The notes: generated from the sequence alone by a model not told the origin. Numbered from the stretch's first letter, positions 9,813-17,705 are shown. The stretch is 58,218 bases of DNA from Chitinophagaceae bacterium (GCA_019747705.1 JAIEQM010000039.1:1-58218), one strand, 5' to 3'. A program made the numbers and translations.

Positions 9813-10346
9813 TTATGACACGGAAATCAACTCAATATCAAAAATCAACATTGAGTTTCCGGGAATAATAACAGTACCAGTACTTGGATTGATAAAATTT
9901 GCAGAGCCATATCCTAAAGCCGGCGGAATAAACAAACGGATTTTTCCCCCTTCTCCAATCAAAGGCAAGCCTCTCCGCCATCCTTCAATAAAGACTCGTG
10001 AAGGATCAGAACTATTAAGAAAGAACGTTGCACTATTTGTGCCGGATGTTTGATCAAAAATAGTTCCATTGGCAAGACTACCTACATATTTCACTGTGAT
10101 CTGGCTGCATTGCGCTGGCTTTTTACTTCCTCCTGGCGCTGTAATCACATAATACATTCCGCAATTGTCCAATTCAATAGCGTTAGTTATAGTATTTGCT
10201 GATAAATAAGCTGTCACCATTGCTTCCTCAGTTGGAGATGCTATTGTAGAACCAGCGCTAAGTGTGCATGGTGCAGCCTCCTGCTTTTTCTTGCATCCGG
10301 TAACCAATCCAGCCAATGCCAATACTATGATTATATATTTTTTCAT
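9813..10346 (-). CDS. FKBP-type peptidyl-prolyl isomerase, lipoprotein
   Basis: A 177-residue lipoprotein with a lipobox LVTGC near residue 18 and an FKBP domain in the C-terminal two thirds. Recognisable parts are VKYVGSLANGTIFDQ, VFIEGWRRGLPLIGEGG and IRLFIPPALGYG, matching the FKBP fold that catalyses proline isomerisation. Two adjacent ATGs (10349 and 10346) are possible. Longer starts are excluded because a -7 box lies at 10362-10369. The next gene upstream (10395-10886) is a paralogue. Probably a cell-envelope folding helper. Confidence 0.85.
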   Translation of the reverse strand: MKKYIIIVLALAGLVTGCKKKQEAAPCTLSAGSTIASPTEEAMVTAYLSANTITNAIELDNCGMYYVITAPGGSKKPAQCSQITVKYVGSLANGTIFDQTSGTNSATFFLNSSDPSRVFIEGWRRGLPLIGEGGKIRLFIPPALGYGSANFINPSTGTVIIPGNSMLIFDIELISVS

Positions 10347-10361
10347 CATAAAAATTTTGCG

Positions 10362-10369
10362 CAAATATA
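10362..10369 (-). promoter_or_regulatory. -7 box upstream of the first FKBP lipoprotein gene
   Basis: TATATTTG on the minus strand fits the TAnnTTTG consensus, followed by GCG and a predicted transcription start about 8-10 nt before the ATG pair at 10349/10346. It places the translation start downstream of any longer frame. Confidence 0.5.
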
Positions 10370-10394
10370 TTGTTTGTTACTGTTAAAAAACTGC

Positions 10395-10886
10395 TTATTG
10401 AATACCGGTAATGCTAATATCATAAATTAAAATAGAATTAGCCGGCACCACCGGGTTAATAGCATTGGGAAACGGCACATTGCCAAAACCGAGGGAAGGA
10501 GGAATAAACAACTGTACATTGCCGCCATTACCAATTAAACCCAAACCCAGTTGCACACCGTGGTTAAAAACACCCAGTCTGTCAGTAATGGAAACACCCG
10601 GGCCTGTGGCATCAAAAATAGAGTCATTGGTGAGGCGTGCACTATATTGAATGGCAACAATATTACAGGGTTCAGCTTTGGCGCCGGTTCCGGCCTTAAT
10701 AATATTGTAATAAAACCCATTGGGATGCAAAGTGGCTGTTAAGCTTTTTGAGGTAAGATAAGCCTGTACGGCTGTTCGTTCAGCAGGCGGAGCTGATGTT
10801 GTAACTGTTTGATACGTACATTTCTTCGTATCTTTTACACATGCCATTAACAGTACCATCATTGCCAGGAAAAGAAATTTTTTCAT
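10395..10886 (-). CDS. FKBP-like lipoprotein, diverged paralogue
   Basis: A 163-residue lipoprotein (lipobox LLMAC near residue 16) with an FKBP-like domain: VAIQYSARLTNDSIFDATG, GLGLIGNGGNVQLFIPP and SLGFGNVPF. It is tandem to the FKBP lipoprotein at 9813, with a 48-nt gap, and both share the pattern of a short Cys-containing head followed by an FKBP domain. Compared with its neighbour, the usual aromatic Trp before the GL motif is absent (HGVQLGLGLIG against EGWRRGLPLIG), so catalytic activity is doubtful and a binding role is possible. It lies 7 nt after a small membrane protein gene. Confidence 0.8.
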   Translation of the reverse strand: MKKFLFLAMMVLLMACVKDTKKCTYQTVTTSAPPAERTAVQAYLTSKSLTATLHPNGFYYNIIKAGTGAKAEPCNIVAIQYSARLTNDSIFDATGPGVSITDRLGVFNHGVQLGLGLIGNGGNVQLFIPPSLGFGNVPFPNAINPVVPANSILIYDISITGIQ

Positions 10887-10893
10887 TTTGTAA

Positions 10894-11214
10894 TTAGTTT
10901 GAAGATGCTGTTTCTTTATTCTTAAGAGCGATTAACTCCCGGTAACGCTGCTCATTAAGCTCCCACTTAAATTTCATACGAAAGATGGCATAAAAAACAA
11001 TGATTCCCAGGAGGGCCATCAAAACAACAGTAAACTGCGAGCCGCTGATGTAAGGCATCCGTTTATACCAGCCACGCAATAAAAAGCTGAGCAAAATGGG
11101 CAGACCAAATACCAAACCCAGCGGCAAACCAAACATCAACTGGGTCATCCATTTCTTTTCCTGTTCCCTGTTGGCCTCCCAATAATTGATAAAAGCCTCA
11201 TCTGCACTTGTCAT
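10894..11214 (-). CDS. Small membrane protein of unknown function, two membrane segments
   Basis: A 106-residue protein with a charged N-terminus (INYWEANREQEKKWMTQ), a first hydrophobic segment (about 27-46, MFGLPLGLVFGLPILLSFLL) and a second (about 57-77, VVLMALLGIIVFYAIF). A charged helical tail follows (KWELNEQRYRELIALKNK). I do not recognise the family. It is followed after 7 nt by the FKBP-like lipoprotein gene, so the two are probably cotranscribed. The length and compact gene spacing support a real gene. Confidence 0.7.
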   Translation of the reverse strand: MTSADEAFINYWEANREQEKKWMTQLMFGLPLGLVFGLPILLSFLLRGWYKRMPYISGSQFTVVLMALLGIIVFYAIFRMKFKWELNEQRYRELIALKNKETASSN

Positions 11215-11353
11215 AGCAACTGTTTATGCAAAAATAACATAAACAGGGCAGACGGGTGGCAACTCTCTGTTTCTGAACAGATGCTTGATGCAGCAGCAAT
11301 GAGGTATTTATAAGAGCCGGTGAATTCAATTCAGCATTCTCCCCTTTTTTTTA

Positions 11354-11361
11354 TATGTTTG
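11354..11361 (+). promoter_or_regulatory. -7 box before the HU/SPOR-like gene
   Basis: TATGTTTG fits TAnnTTTG and lies 14 nt before a GTG start codon at 11375, implying a leader of only a few bases. No clear -33 TTG is visible. Confidence 0.4.
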
Positions 11362-11374
11362 AGAAAAAATATCC

Positions 11375-12271
11375 GTGAAAGTACAGGACCTTTTAGCCGA
11401 ATATTTATACCAGAACAAAACGCTTATACTTCCTTCCATCGGCAGTTTTGAGTTAAACTCTGCCATCAATATCTACGAAACAAAAGAAGAAAGCTGGCCG
11501 GAAGATGCCATCACCTTTACACAAAACAGCAATGCGGCAGTTGAAGATCATTTTGTGAGTTACTTAGTACAGCACAGCGGTAAAATGAAACCACTGGCGC
11601 TGAGTGATCTTGATTCTTACATCAGCAACGGTGTTCAGCTTTTAAATATCGGGAAGCCTTTTACAATAAAAGGTATTGGCGCTTTAACCAAAATGGGGAA
11701 CCAGTTAAGTTTTCAGCAGGGCCACCCGGTCATTGAAAAATCAGAACAAACCACCACCTATGTTGTAAAAGACCGCACCCGTCAAAAAGAAGAAATTAAA
11801 GAATTGAATTTTGATTCTGAAACCAGAAAAGGAAGCAGCAGGAGATTACTGATTATACTTGCATCTGTTGTGGCGCCGGGTTTAATTGCATGGGCCATTT
11901 ATCTCGCCATTCCCAAAAGCGATGCATCAACTGCCAATGAAGCAACGGAACAGGCTGATACAACTGTAAGCAACACTTCTGTTATAACCGATACCAGCAT
12001 TTCAAGGCCAAAAGACACACTGTCATTGAAGCCTGTACCATCATCATCTGACACCTCTTTTCAATTACTGTTGTTTTCATTTGCTGACAGCGCCAGGGCA
12101 AATAAAGAACTTGCCAAACAAAACAGCAGAAGAAAAAATGTAATAATGGCGGCAAAAGACAGCAGCCTTCAAATAATACTTACGGTAAACAGACCCTTGG
12201 GTGATACTTTAAAAGTGATTGATTCACTCAAAGTGTTTTACAACCTCAGAGCAAAACTTTTAAAGCAATAA
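11375..12271 (+). CDS. HU-CCDC81-like and SPOR-like domain protein, one membrane segment
   Basis: A 298-residue protein of a type common in Bacteroidota. The N-terminal 125 residues look like two HU-like CCDC81 domains (LLAEYLYQNKTLILPSIGSF, then PFTIKGIGALTKMGNQLSF). One membrane helix lies near 152-172 (LLIILASVVAPGLIAWAIYL), followed by a Ser/Thr-rich linker. A SPOR-like tail (about 225-295) could bind peptidoglycan glycan strands. The start is a GTG, chosen because it opens the HU domain directly after a -7 box. It probably ties a cytoplasmic partner to the cell wall. The next gene starts 1 nt after the stop. Confidence 0.75.
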   Translation: MKVQDLLAEYLYQNKTLILPSIGSFELNSAINIYETKEESWPEDAITFTQNSNAAVEDHFVSYLVQHSGKMKPLALSDLDSYISNGVQLLNIGKPFTIKGIGALTKMGNQLSFQQGHPVIEKSEQTTTYVVKDRTRQKEEIKELNFDSETRKGSSRRLLIILASVVAPGLIAWAIYLAIPKSDASTANEATEQADTTVSNTSVITDTSISRPKDTLSLKPVPSSSDTSFQLLLFSFADSARANKELAKQNSRRKNVIMAAKDSSLQIILTVNRPLGDTLKVIDSLKVFYNLRAKLLKQ

Positions 12272-12272
12272 G

Positions 12273-12950
12273 ATGCCGCAAAAGCCCCGTGTTTATTTCC
12301 TGGTCTATTTTCTGATCACGATGGCTGATTTACTGCTTATTTATTCCGGCAAGAACGAATTAAGATGGTTTACCAAACCATTGCTGATGCCGCTGCTCCT
12401 CCTTGTTGTTTATTTACAACGCCGTCATATTCCTTTATATGTTTACATGCTGGGAAGCCTTGCACTTTCCTGGGCTGGTGATCTGCTGTTGCAAATGAAA
12501 GGTTTATTTATACCCGGCCTCATCAGCTTTTTACTGGCGCATGTTTGCTATATCGTTTACTTTGTAAAAATCAGCAATCAACAAAAAGGTTTATTGCAAC
12601 TGCAGCCCCTCATTGGCTTACCCGTATTGATTTATATTATTATTTTTCTCTGGCTCCTCTACCCTTTCCTGGATACACTAAAAATTCCGGTTACTGTTTA
12701 CGGAATTACTATTGGCGCCATGCTGCTCATGAGCATCAATACAAAACTGAAAGTAAATGCAATGGCTGCTGCGCTGTTTTTTAACGGGGCTTTGCAGTTT
12801 GTAATATCTGACAGTATCCTGGCGGTAAATTTATTTGCTGTGAGTTCAATGATATTGAGTTTATGTGTGATGGCCACTTATGCTTCTGCACAATATTTAT
12901 TAGTGAGGGGGAGTATGCAGGTTGCTGCTGATTTAACTGAAACAAAATGA
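12273..12950 (+). CDS. Lysoplasmalogenase-family (YhhN/TMEM86) membrane protein
   Basis: A 225-residue polytopic membrane protein with about eight helices. Family hallmarks include the acidic residues in hydrophobic surroundings (FLITMADLLLIYSG and SWAGDLLLQMKGLF) and GALQFVISDSILAVN near the end. YhhN/TMEM86 proteins hydrolyse the vinyl ether of lysoplasmalogens; in bacteria the substrate is often unclear. It sits between the HU/SPOR-like gene (1-nt gap) and the pentapeptide-repeat gene (4-nt overlap), so the three form one transcription unit. Confidence 0.85.
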   Translation: MPQKPRVYFLVYFLITMADLLLIYSGKNELRWFTKPLLMPLLLLVVYLQRRHIPLYVYMLGSLALSWAGDLLLQMKGLFIPGLISFLLAHVCYIVYFVKISNQQKGLLQLQPLIGLPVLIYIIIFLWLLYPFLDTLKIPVTVYGITIGAMLLMSINTKLKVNAMAAALFFNGALQFVISDSILAVNLFAVSSMILSLCVMATYASAQYLLVRGSMQVAADLTETK

Positions 12951-13519
12951 GCAGGGTTTATTTTGAAGATAAAACCTTTACTGATGCTGATGGCAGTAAG
13001 AAGCCATTAAGCGCCGGCGAGTATGAAGGCTGCCATTTTATCAACTGTAATTTTTCTGAAAACGATTTCAGTTCATTTCATTTTTACGAATGCACTTTTA
13101 CCGGCTGCAACCTCAGTAATACAAACCTAAAGGATGTTGTTTTAAGGAACATTCATTTTATCAATTGCAAAATGATGGGACTCCGGTTTGATGAATGCAA
13201 CAAATTTTTACTGGAAATGAATTTTACAAACTGTGTATTGCAGTATTCATCTTTTTATGAACTGAAATTAAAAGCCCCGGGGTTTATTGATTGTAATTTA
13301 ATGGAAGCCGATTTTACCGGGGCAGATCTGAGCAATGCTTGCTTTGCCGGCAGCAACCTGGCACTCGCTGTATTTGAACATACCAACCTGGAAAAAGCTG
13401 ATTTCCGAACTGCTGTTAACTACACCATTCTCCCTTCCATTAACAAACTTAAGAAGGCCAAATTCAGTTGGCCCGGTTTGATGGGGCTGCTGGGAGAAAT
13501 GGGAATTGAAGCGGAGTAA
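12947..13519 (+). CDS. Pentapeptide-repeat protein, Qnr/McbG-like
   Basis: A 190-residue protein built from repeats of five residues with central F or L (CHFINCNFSENDFSS, CNLMEADFTGADLSNACF), expected to fold as a right-handed four-sided helix. Length, the many F..C repeats and a C-terminal tail ending in GLMGLLGEMGIE resemble Qnr and McbG, which mimic DNA and protect DNA gyrase. The tail resembles their dimerisation helix. The start overlaps the end of the lysoplasmalogenase gene by 4 nt (ATGA). Whether it affects gyrase is inference; many pentapeptide proteins have unknown roles. Confidence 0.8.
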   Translation: MSRVYFEDKTFTDADGSKKPLSAGEYEGCHFINCNFSENDFSSFHFYECTFTGCNLSNTNLKDVVLRNIHFINCKMMGLRFDECNKFLLEMNFTNCVLQYSSFYELKLKAPGFIDCNLMEADFTGADLSNACFAGSNLALAVFEHTNLEKADFRTAVNYTILPSINKLKKAKFSWPGLMGLLGEMGIEAE

Positions 13520-13670
13520 TTTTAAATTACAGGATGCTGACAGCTCTCCGCCCTGCTGAAAAGGGAATTTTGAGCTGCAGGAATGCTTATAGAGTTTCCT
13601 GTGTTCCGGATCATAGCTTCCCTGCTCCATTCAGTGGAAATTGAGTGCATTATTTTTCACCGTTTACCCT

Positions 13671-13678
13671 TACCTTTG
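13671..13678 (+). promoter_or_regulatory. -7 box of the queA transcription unit
   Basis: TACCTTTG followed by CCGC matches the Bacteroidota -7 consensus. It would start transcription near 13685, leaving a leader of about 140 nt before the queA ATG at 13827. This is much longer than the other leaders in this window. Confidence 0.45.
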
Positions 13679-13684
13679 CCGCAC

Positions 13685-13775
13685 TTTAAAAAGTAACAGG
13701 TGCAAGCCCGGTACCGTAAGACCCGGTTTGAAATCTCTCCGCCCACTGTACATGCGTTTGTACCCTGTTTATTAC
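13685..13775 (+). promoter_or_regulatory. Structured leader upstream of queA
   Basis: The leader can fold into a closed unit. GTAA (13693-13696) pairs with TTAC (13772-13775), and CAGG (13697-13700) with CCTG (13764-13767). Inside lie a CCCGGT/ACCCGG hairpin with one mismatch and a GTAC/GTAC hairpin. A competing pairing between ACAG-G-TG and CACTGT is also possible. It contains CCGCCCACTGT, loosely like a B12 box, but the rest does not match a cobalamin riboswitch, and it does not match preQ1 classes I know. It may be a regulatory RNA or a repeat. Confidence 0.3.
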
Positions 13776-13800
13776 CCGCCGTAGCTTTTGCAAAGGAGGG
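13774..13800. repeat. PSFAKATAG-type interspersed element
   Basis: ACCCGCCGTAGCTTTTGC followed by AAAGGAGGG lies directly before queA. Read on the minus strand it encodes PSFAKATAG, a peptide I recall from many spurious intergenic ORFs in Bacteroidota. It is therefore most likely a widespread short repeat, with a small CTTT-TGC-AAAG hairpin. Only one copy is present in the window. Confidence 0.45.
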
Positions 13801-13826
13801 TTTAATACTAAAATTTACAAACGCAC

Positions 13827-14876
13827 ATGAAGCTTTCACAATTTACGTTCGATCTTCCGCTCAACCTCATTGCTCAAAACCCCACCAAAAAAAGAGAAGA
13901 CAGCCGCCTGATGGTGATTCACCGCAAAACAGGGCAACTTGAAAACAAAAACTTCCGTGATGTGATGGATTATTTTGATGACAAGGATGCTTTTGTTGTA
14001 AACAATACCAAAGTGTTTCCTGCACGCATGTATGGCCGCAAGGAAAAAACCGGGGCTAAAATTGAAGTGTTCCTTCTGCGTGAACTCAATAAGCAAAACC
14101 GTTTGTGGGATGTAATTGTTGATCCTGCAAGAAAGATACGTGTTGGCAACAAATTGTATTTCGGCGACAGTGAGGACCTGGTAGCAGAAGTAATTGATAA
14201 TACCACCAGCCGTGGGCGCACCATTCGTTTTTTATTTGAAGGAACCGATGAAGAGTTCCGCACCGTTTTATACAATATGGGCGAAACGCCTTTGCCAAAA
14301 TATATTAAACGCAAACCTGATGAAGAGGACAGGGAACGTTATCAAACTGTATTTGCAAAATATGAAGGCGCTGTAGCGGCACCTACGGCGGGTTTGCATT
14401 TCAGCAAAGAACTCATTAAGCGTTTGGAAATTAAAGGCATCCGTTTTGCTGAAGTTACATTGCATACCGGGCTGGGCACCTTCCGCCCCATTGAAGTGGA
14501 AGATTTGAGTAAACATAAAATGGATGCTGAGTATTACAAGATTGATGATTTTGCGTGCAAGGTGGTGAACAAAGCAAAGGAAGGCAGTCATCGTATTTGC
14601 AGCGTGGGCACAACCACTATGCGTGCATTGGAAACATCATTCACAGCGCAGCAGCTATTAAAACCAAGTGAAGGATGGACGAATATTTTTATTCACCCGC
14701 CTTACAATTTTAATATTGCGGATGCACTCATCACCAATTTTCATTTGCCTAAAACAAGTTTACTGATTATGACCTGTGCCTTTGCCGGTTATGATTTAAC
14801 CATGGAAGCTTATAAAAAAGCCATCAAGGATAAGTATCGTTTCTTCAGTTATGGAGATGCGATGCTGGTGATATAA
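13827..14876 (+). CDS. queA: S-adenosylmethionine:tRNA ribosyltransferase-isomerase
   Basis: Transfers and isomerises the ribose of S-adenosylmethionine onto preQ1 in tRNA, giving epoxyqueuosine in the queuosine pathway. The 349 residues match the family along the whole length: [18 protein letters not shown] at the start, then [42 protein letters not shown] and the C-terminal [14 protein letters not shown]. It is a single gene after a long leader and is followed by a good terminator. No other queuosine gene is in the window. Confidence 0.96.
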   Translation: MKLSQFTFDLPLNLIAQNPTKKREDSRLMVIHRKTGQLENKNFRDVMDYFDDKDAFVVNNTKVFPARMYGRKEKTGAKIEVFLLRELNKQNRLWDVIVDPARKIRVGNKLYFGDSEDLVAEVIDNTTSRGRTIRFLFEGTDEEFRTVLYNMGETPLPKYIKRKPDEEDRERYQTVFAKYEGAVAAPTAGLHFSKELIKRLEIKGIRFAEVTLHTGLGTFRPIEVEDLSKHKMDAEYYKIDDFACKVVNKAKEGSHRICSVGTTTMRALETSFTAQQLLKPSEGWTNIFIHPPYNFNIADALITNFHLPKTSLLIMTCAFAGYDLTMEAYKKAIKDKYRFFSYGDAMLVI

Positions 14877-14882
14877 CATTTC

Positions 14883-14912
14883 ATCCCTCTCCGAACTGAG
14901 AGGGATTTTTTA
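14883..14912 (+). terminator. Rho-independent terminator after queA
   Basis: ATCCCTCTC (14883-14891) and GAGAGGGAT (14898-14906) form a 9-bp stem with a six-base loop. A run of T follows, starting 7 nt after the queA stop. Confidence 0.8.
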
Positions 14913-14945
14913 TGTTACAGGCTGCAACGTCCTGATGAAACGTAT

Positions 14946-15020
14946 TTGTTGAGCAAAGCGAAATCCCGCTCTGCGGGACGTCAGCACTCTTGTACTGCAT
15001 TAAGTTTATTCAGCATTATT
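14946..15020. repeat. Interspersed element, copy A
   Basis: This copy contains AGCACTCTTGTACTGC and TTTATTCAGCA, shared with the elements at 21133-21183 and 32990-33040. Its first half differs and carries a TCCCGC-TCT-GCGGGA hairpin. It lies between queA and the thioesterase gene. The open frame that runs through it in front of the thioesterase is not credible as coding sequence. Confidence 0.5.
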
Positions 15021-15075
15021 TGTAACACTCCGCATCAGCAATACACTTTAAGCTCTTTTTTCATCTTTAAAAAAA

Positions 15076-15127
15076 CACAAAGACGCTTAGACACAAAGTT
15101 TTTCAGTGTCTTCCGTGCCTCCGTGGC
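15076..15127. repeat. Short interspersed palindrome of the ACAAAGAC...CCGTGGC type
   Basis: CACAAAGACGCTTAGACAC and GTGTCTTCCGTGCCTCCGTG form the arms of an imperfect inverted repeat. Sequences reading 'cacaaagacact-aag...cttcgtgcctccgtggc' recur between genes in many unrelated bacteria. It ends 13 nt before the thioesterase start codon, so it forms that gene's leader. Confidence 0.5.
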
Positions 15128-15140
15128 AAAACAAATTTCT

Positions 15141-15656
15141 ATGCAAAGCAAAACAGCAAAAGAATCATTTATAGTAATGACAGAGCTCGTGCTCCCCAAC
15201 GATACCAATGTATTCGGTAATTTGATGGGCGGCCGCCTTATGTACTGGATGGATATTGCATCTGCACTGGCAGCAGGCAAACATTGTAATTCACCTGTAG
15301 TAACAGCCAGCGTTGATAATATTTCCTTTGAAAATCCTATCAAGCTGGGCAACGTGGTTCATATTGAAGCAAAAGTTACAAGAGCATTTAACAGCTCCAT
15401 GGAAGTACACATGAAAGTGTGGGGCGAAGATACCGTGAGCCAGTACCGCTATAAAAGCAATGAAGCCTATTACACCTTTGTAGCTTTAGACCCCAACCGC
15501 AAACCACGCCCTGTACCACAGCTCATTCCTGAAACAGAAGAGGAACAAAAACTATTTGAAGGCGCCTTGCGCCGCCGCCAGTTACGTTTAATCCTGGGTG
15601 GTAAAATGAAAGCTTCTGATGCAGAAGAACTGAAGGCTTTGTTTGTGAAAGAGTAA
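15141..15656 (+). CDS. Acyl-CoA thioesterase, hotdog fold (YciA/BFIT type)
   Basis: Hydrolyses acyl-CoA to free acid and CoA. The 171 residues hold one hotdog domain: LVLPNDTNVFGNLMGGRLMY, WMDIASALAAGKHC and VVTASVDNISFENPIKLG, with the usual Asn/Asp and GG motif near residues 20-32. A C-terminal helical tail (EEEQKLFEGALRRRQLRLIL) follows. I chose the ATG at 15141 because the frame upstream runs through repeat elements and has no family similarity. It is convergent with the next gene, with only 14 nt between stops. Confidence 0.88.
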   Translation: MQSKTAKESFIVMTELVLPNDTNVFGNLMGGRLMYWMDIASALAAGKHCNSPVVTASVDNISFENPIKLGNVVHIEAKVTRAFNSSMEVHMKVWGEDTVSQYRYKSNEAYYTFVALDPNRKPRPVPQLIPETEEEQKLFEGALRRRQLRLILGGKMKASDAEELKALFVKE

Positions 15657-15670
15657 CAGAGCGCCTGCGT

Positions 15671-16828
15671 TTACTTTCCAGGCTCATAATCTTCCGGCAG
15701 CATATTGGCCAGCCGTTCATAAGCCCACATACCGTCAAAATACAAACGCATGGGTGTGAGAATAATGCCACGCTCATTTACAAGAATCAATGATTCATGC
15801 TCTTGATTGCGTAACCGCAGACCCGAAATGGTACCTGCCGGAGGCTGCCCCATGATCATCTGATTTTTTTGGATTTCCAGTTTCAATGCAGTATTCCTGT
15901 TATAGCTGATACGCCAGCCCTGTTTTATTTTTAATTCGTATAAGCGGTACCCGGAATCAGAATACAAATGAATCATACTGTCTTCAGTTGTACGGCTTGC
16001 TATTTGCATACCGCTAACTTCACCTGCATTAATACGGATACCACCACTTTTTCTTATACTGTCAGTTTTTGCTTTGGCAGTTTGATACAACTGGTATGTT
16101 GTAAAGCCTTCCTTTGTCAGTTCTTTTTTTACCAGGCTGCGCAAAAAATGTACGGTACTTCCTTCATATGCTTCTTTTCTCCGGCGTAACCATCTTTTCT
16201 TTGTTTTATCATTTTTACCCCAGTCTTCATACCGTGTATATCCGTAAAAATAGGTGGCGCCTGTGGCTTTGTTATAGTAAAAATCAAGTAACTCAAAATG
16301 AATGGTATAACCTAACTCAGGATTTTCTATAATTAATTCCTGCCCCGTATAAGCAAGAAATTCATCTTTTGTTTCGCCCGGGGTAAAAAGCGCCTCTTCA
16401 ATATTTTTTATTTTACACCGTTCTGCAGCGTAGGAAAAACCAAGTACATTTTTTTTAAAGATGTCTAAGTATTTTCTTCTTGTTTCGCTGGTGAGAATTA
16501 ATATCTCACGCATGCTTTTTTCTTTTCGTTCTAATACAAAACTGATCTTATATCCATTTGTTTTCAATTCCGCAGTATAGAGTAATGCTGAATATCCCAC
16601 ATAAGAAGCCACCACTTCATATTTGCCCGGTTCAAATGGGCCGAGTATAAATTCACCGTTTTCATCTGTAACGGTTCCTCTTGTTGAATTATTGATATAC
16701 ACACTGGCGCCTTTGAGCGGCTGATTATTTTCTCCGTCTGCAACACGGCCTTTAATGTAGAGGGACTGTGCGGTTAAGGTTGCCGTGCAGGAAAACAAAA
16801 TCACAAACAACAGCAGGAAAAATTTCAT
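15671..16828 (-). CDS. Secreted protein with carboxypeptidase-like regulatory domain
   Basis: A 385-residue exported protein. A signal peptide (MKFFLLLFVILFSCTATLTAQ) is followed by a carboxypeptidase D regulatory-like beta sandwich (about 22-105; IKGRVADGENNQPLKGASVY, TVTDENGEFILGPFEPGKY). A long region of unknown fold follows, as is usual for Bacteroidota envelope proteins. The start at 16828 was chosen over an upstream in-frame codon because it opens the signal peptide and avoids overlap with the next gene. The protein is probably in the outer membrane or periplasm. The C-terminal part has no recognised function. Confidence 0.75.
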   Translation of the reverse strand: MKFFLLLFVILFSCTATLTAQSLYIKGRVADGENNQPLKGASVYINNSTRGTVTDENGEFILGPFEPGKYEVVASYVGYSALLYTAELKTNGYKISFVLERKEKSMREILILTSETRRKYLDIFKKNVLGFSYAAERCKIKNIEEALFTPGETKDEFLAYTGQELIIENPELGYTIHFELLDFYYNKATGATYFYGYTRYEDWGKNDKTKKRWLRRRKEAYEGSTVHFLRSLVKKELTKEGFTTYQLYQTAKAKTDSIRKSGGIRINAGEVSGMQIASRTTEDSMIHLYSDSGYRLYELKIKQGWRISYNRNTALKLEIQKNQMIMGQPPAGTISGLRLRNQEHESLILVNERGIILTPMRLYFDGMWAYERLANMLPEDYEPGK

Positions 16829-16934
16829 CTGCAAATAAAATTCAAACGGAGAAATTATTGAAATACTTTTTAGGCAATTAAAACAGAAAAGGATGAGCGG
16901 CGGCCCATTCTTTAATCTATTACTAATGATTTTG

Positions 16935-17705
16935 TTACTTATCAACAATTGACATTAAATGATGTTTCCCTTTCAGCATGTATTTTTTACTCTGCTCAAT
17001 GGAATCCATCACCTGTTCCAGTATGGTTTCAACGGGGGCGTTGTAATCAATATCCAGCGGCTCTTTGATGTGTACAGAAAGAAGGCTTCCTTTTTTCTTA
17101 AACTTCAACCCTTTTTTATTGAATGCCCTCCAGAAACCATTAATAACTATTGGTACAACAATAGGTTGATTTTGCTTAATAATATAAGCTGTGCCTTTAC
17201 GGCCGGGGGCAAATGGTTTGGTAGTGCCCTGCGGAAAAGTAATAACCCAGCTGGTATCCAGTGCACGTGCTATTTTACGGGTATCACCGGGATCGAGTCC
17301 ACGCTGTACTTCTTTTCCTTCTGCACGCCAGGTACGTTTTACGGTAATGGCGCCTGCTTTGGCAAACAAACGGGTGAGCCATGTATCTTTCATGGTTTCA
17401 GCAGCAGCCACATAATAAATTTTTGTAACAGGATTAAGCAAATAATAAGGGATGCCCAGACCTTTGTACTTACCCCATTTGGCGGCAAAGAAAACATGAA
17501 GAAACGTAATTACATCTGCAAAATAGGTTTGATGATTACTTACAAACAGTACATTTCGTTTGGGAAGGTTTTTTAAATTCTCCCCGCCTTCCACTTTTAA
17601 TTTATTGATTAATGCAATGCCGGGGTATGTGGCAGCGCCTGCAATGAGATAGACAATACGACGCATCAGATTAAAGTCTTTCACTTTTTTAAAGAAACTA
17701 CTCAT
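16935..17705 (-). CDS. 1-acyl-sn-glycerol-3-phosphate acyltransferase-like protein (PlsC family)
   Basis: A 256-residue membrane-associated acyltransferase of phospholipid synthesis. One hydrophobic segment lies near residues 17-32 (VYLIAGAATYPGIALI). The active-site block reads VLFVSNHQTYFADVITF, with five rather than the usual four residues between His and Asp. The second block reads FPQGTTKPFAPGRKG, with Gln where FPEGT is usual, and PIVVPIVINGFWRAF matches block IV. The start MSSFFKK at 17705 was chosen over the longer frame. It precedes the regulatory-domain protein by about 100 nt on the same strand. Confidence 0.82.
   Translation of the reverse strand: MSSFFKKVKDFNLMRRIVYLIAGAATYPGIALINKLKVEGGENLKNLPKRNVLFVSNHQTYFADVITFLHVFFAAKWGKYKGLGIPYYLLNPVTKIYYVAAAETMKDTWLTRLFAKAGAITVKRTWRAEGKEVQRGLDPGDTRKIARALDTSWVITFPQGTTKPFAPGRKGTAYIIKQNQPIVVPIVINGFWRAFNKKGLKFKKKGSLLSVHIKEPLDIDYNAPVETILEQVMDSIEQSKKYMLKGKHHLMSIVDK

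Noticed and set aside
13693..13775. Cobalamin riboswitch before queA
   Set aside because: Only a loose B12-box-like CCGCCCACTGT is present; the rest of the conserved core is missing and queA is not a typical target.
13657..13942. Short frames on both strands in the queA leader
   Set aside because: They cover the structured leader and the PSFAKATAG repeat and overlap the start of queA; no family is recognised.
14946..15140. Upstream in-frame extension of the acyl-CoA thioesterase (65 codons)
   Set aside because: It runs through two repeat elements and has no similarity to the hotdog family; the family starts at the ATG at 15141.
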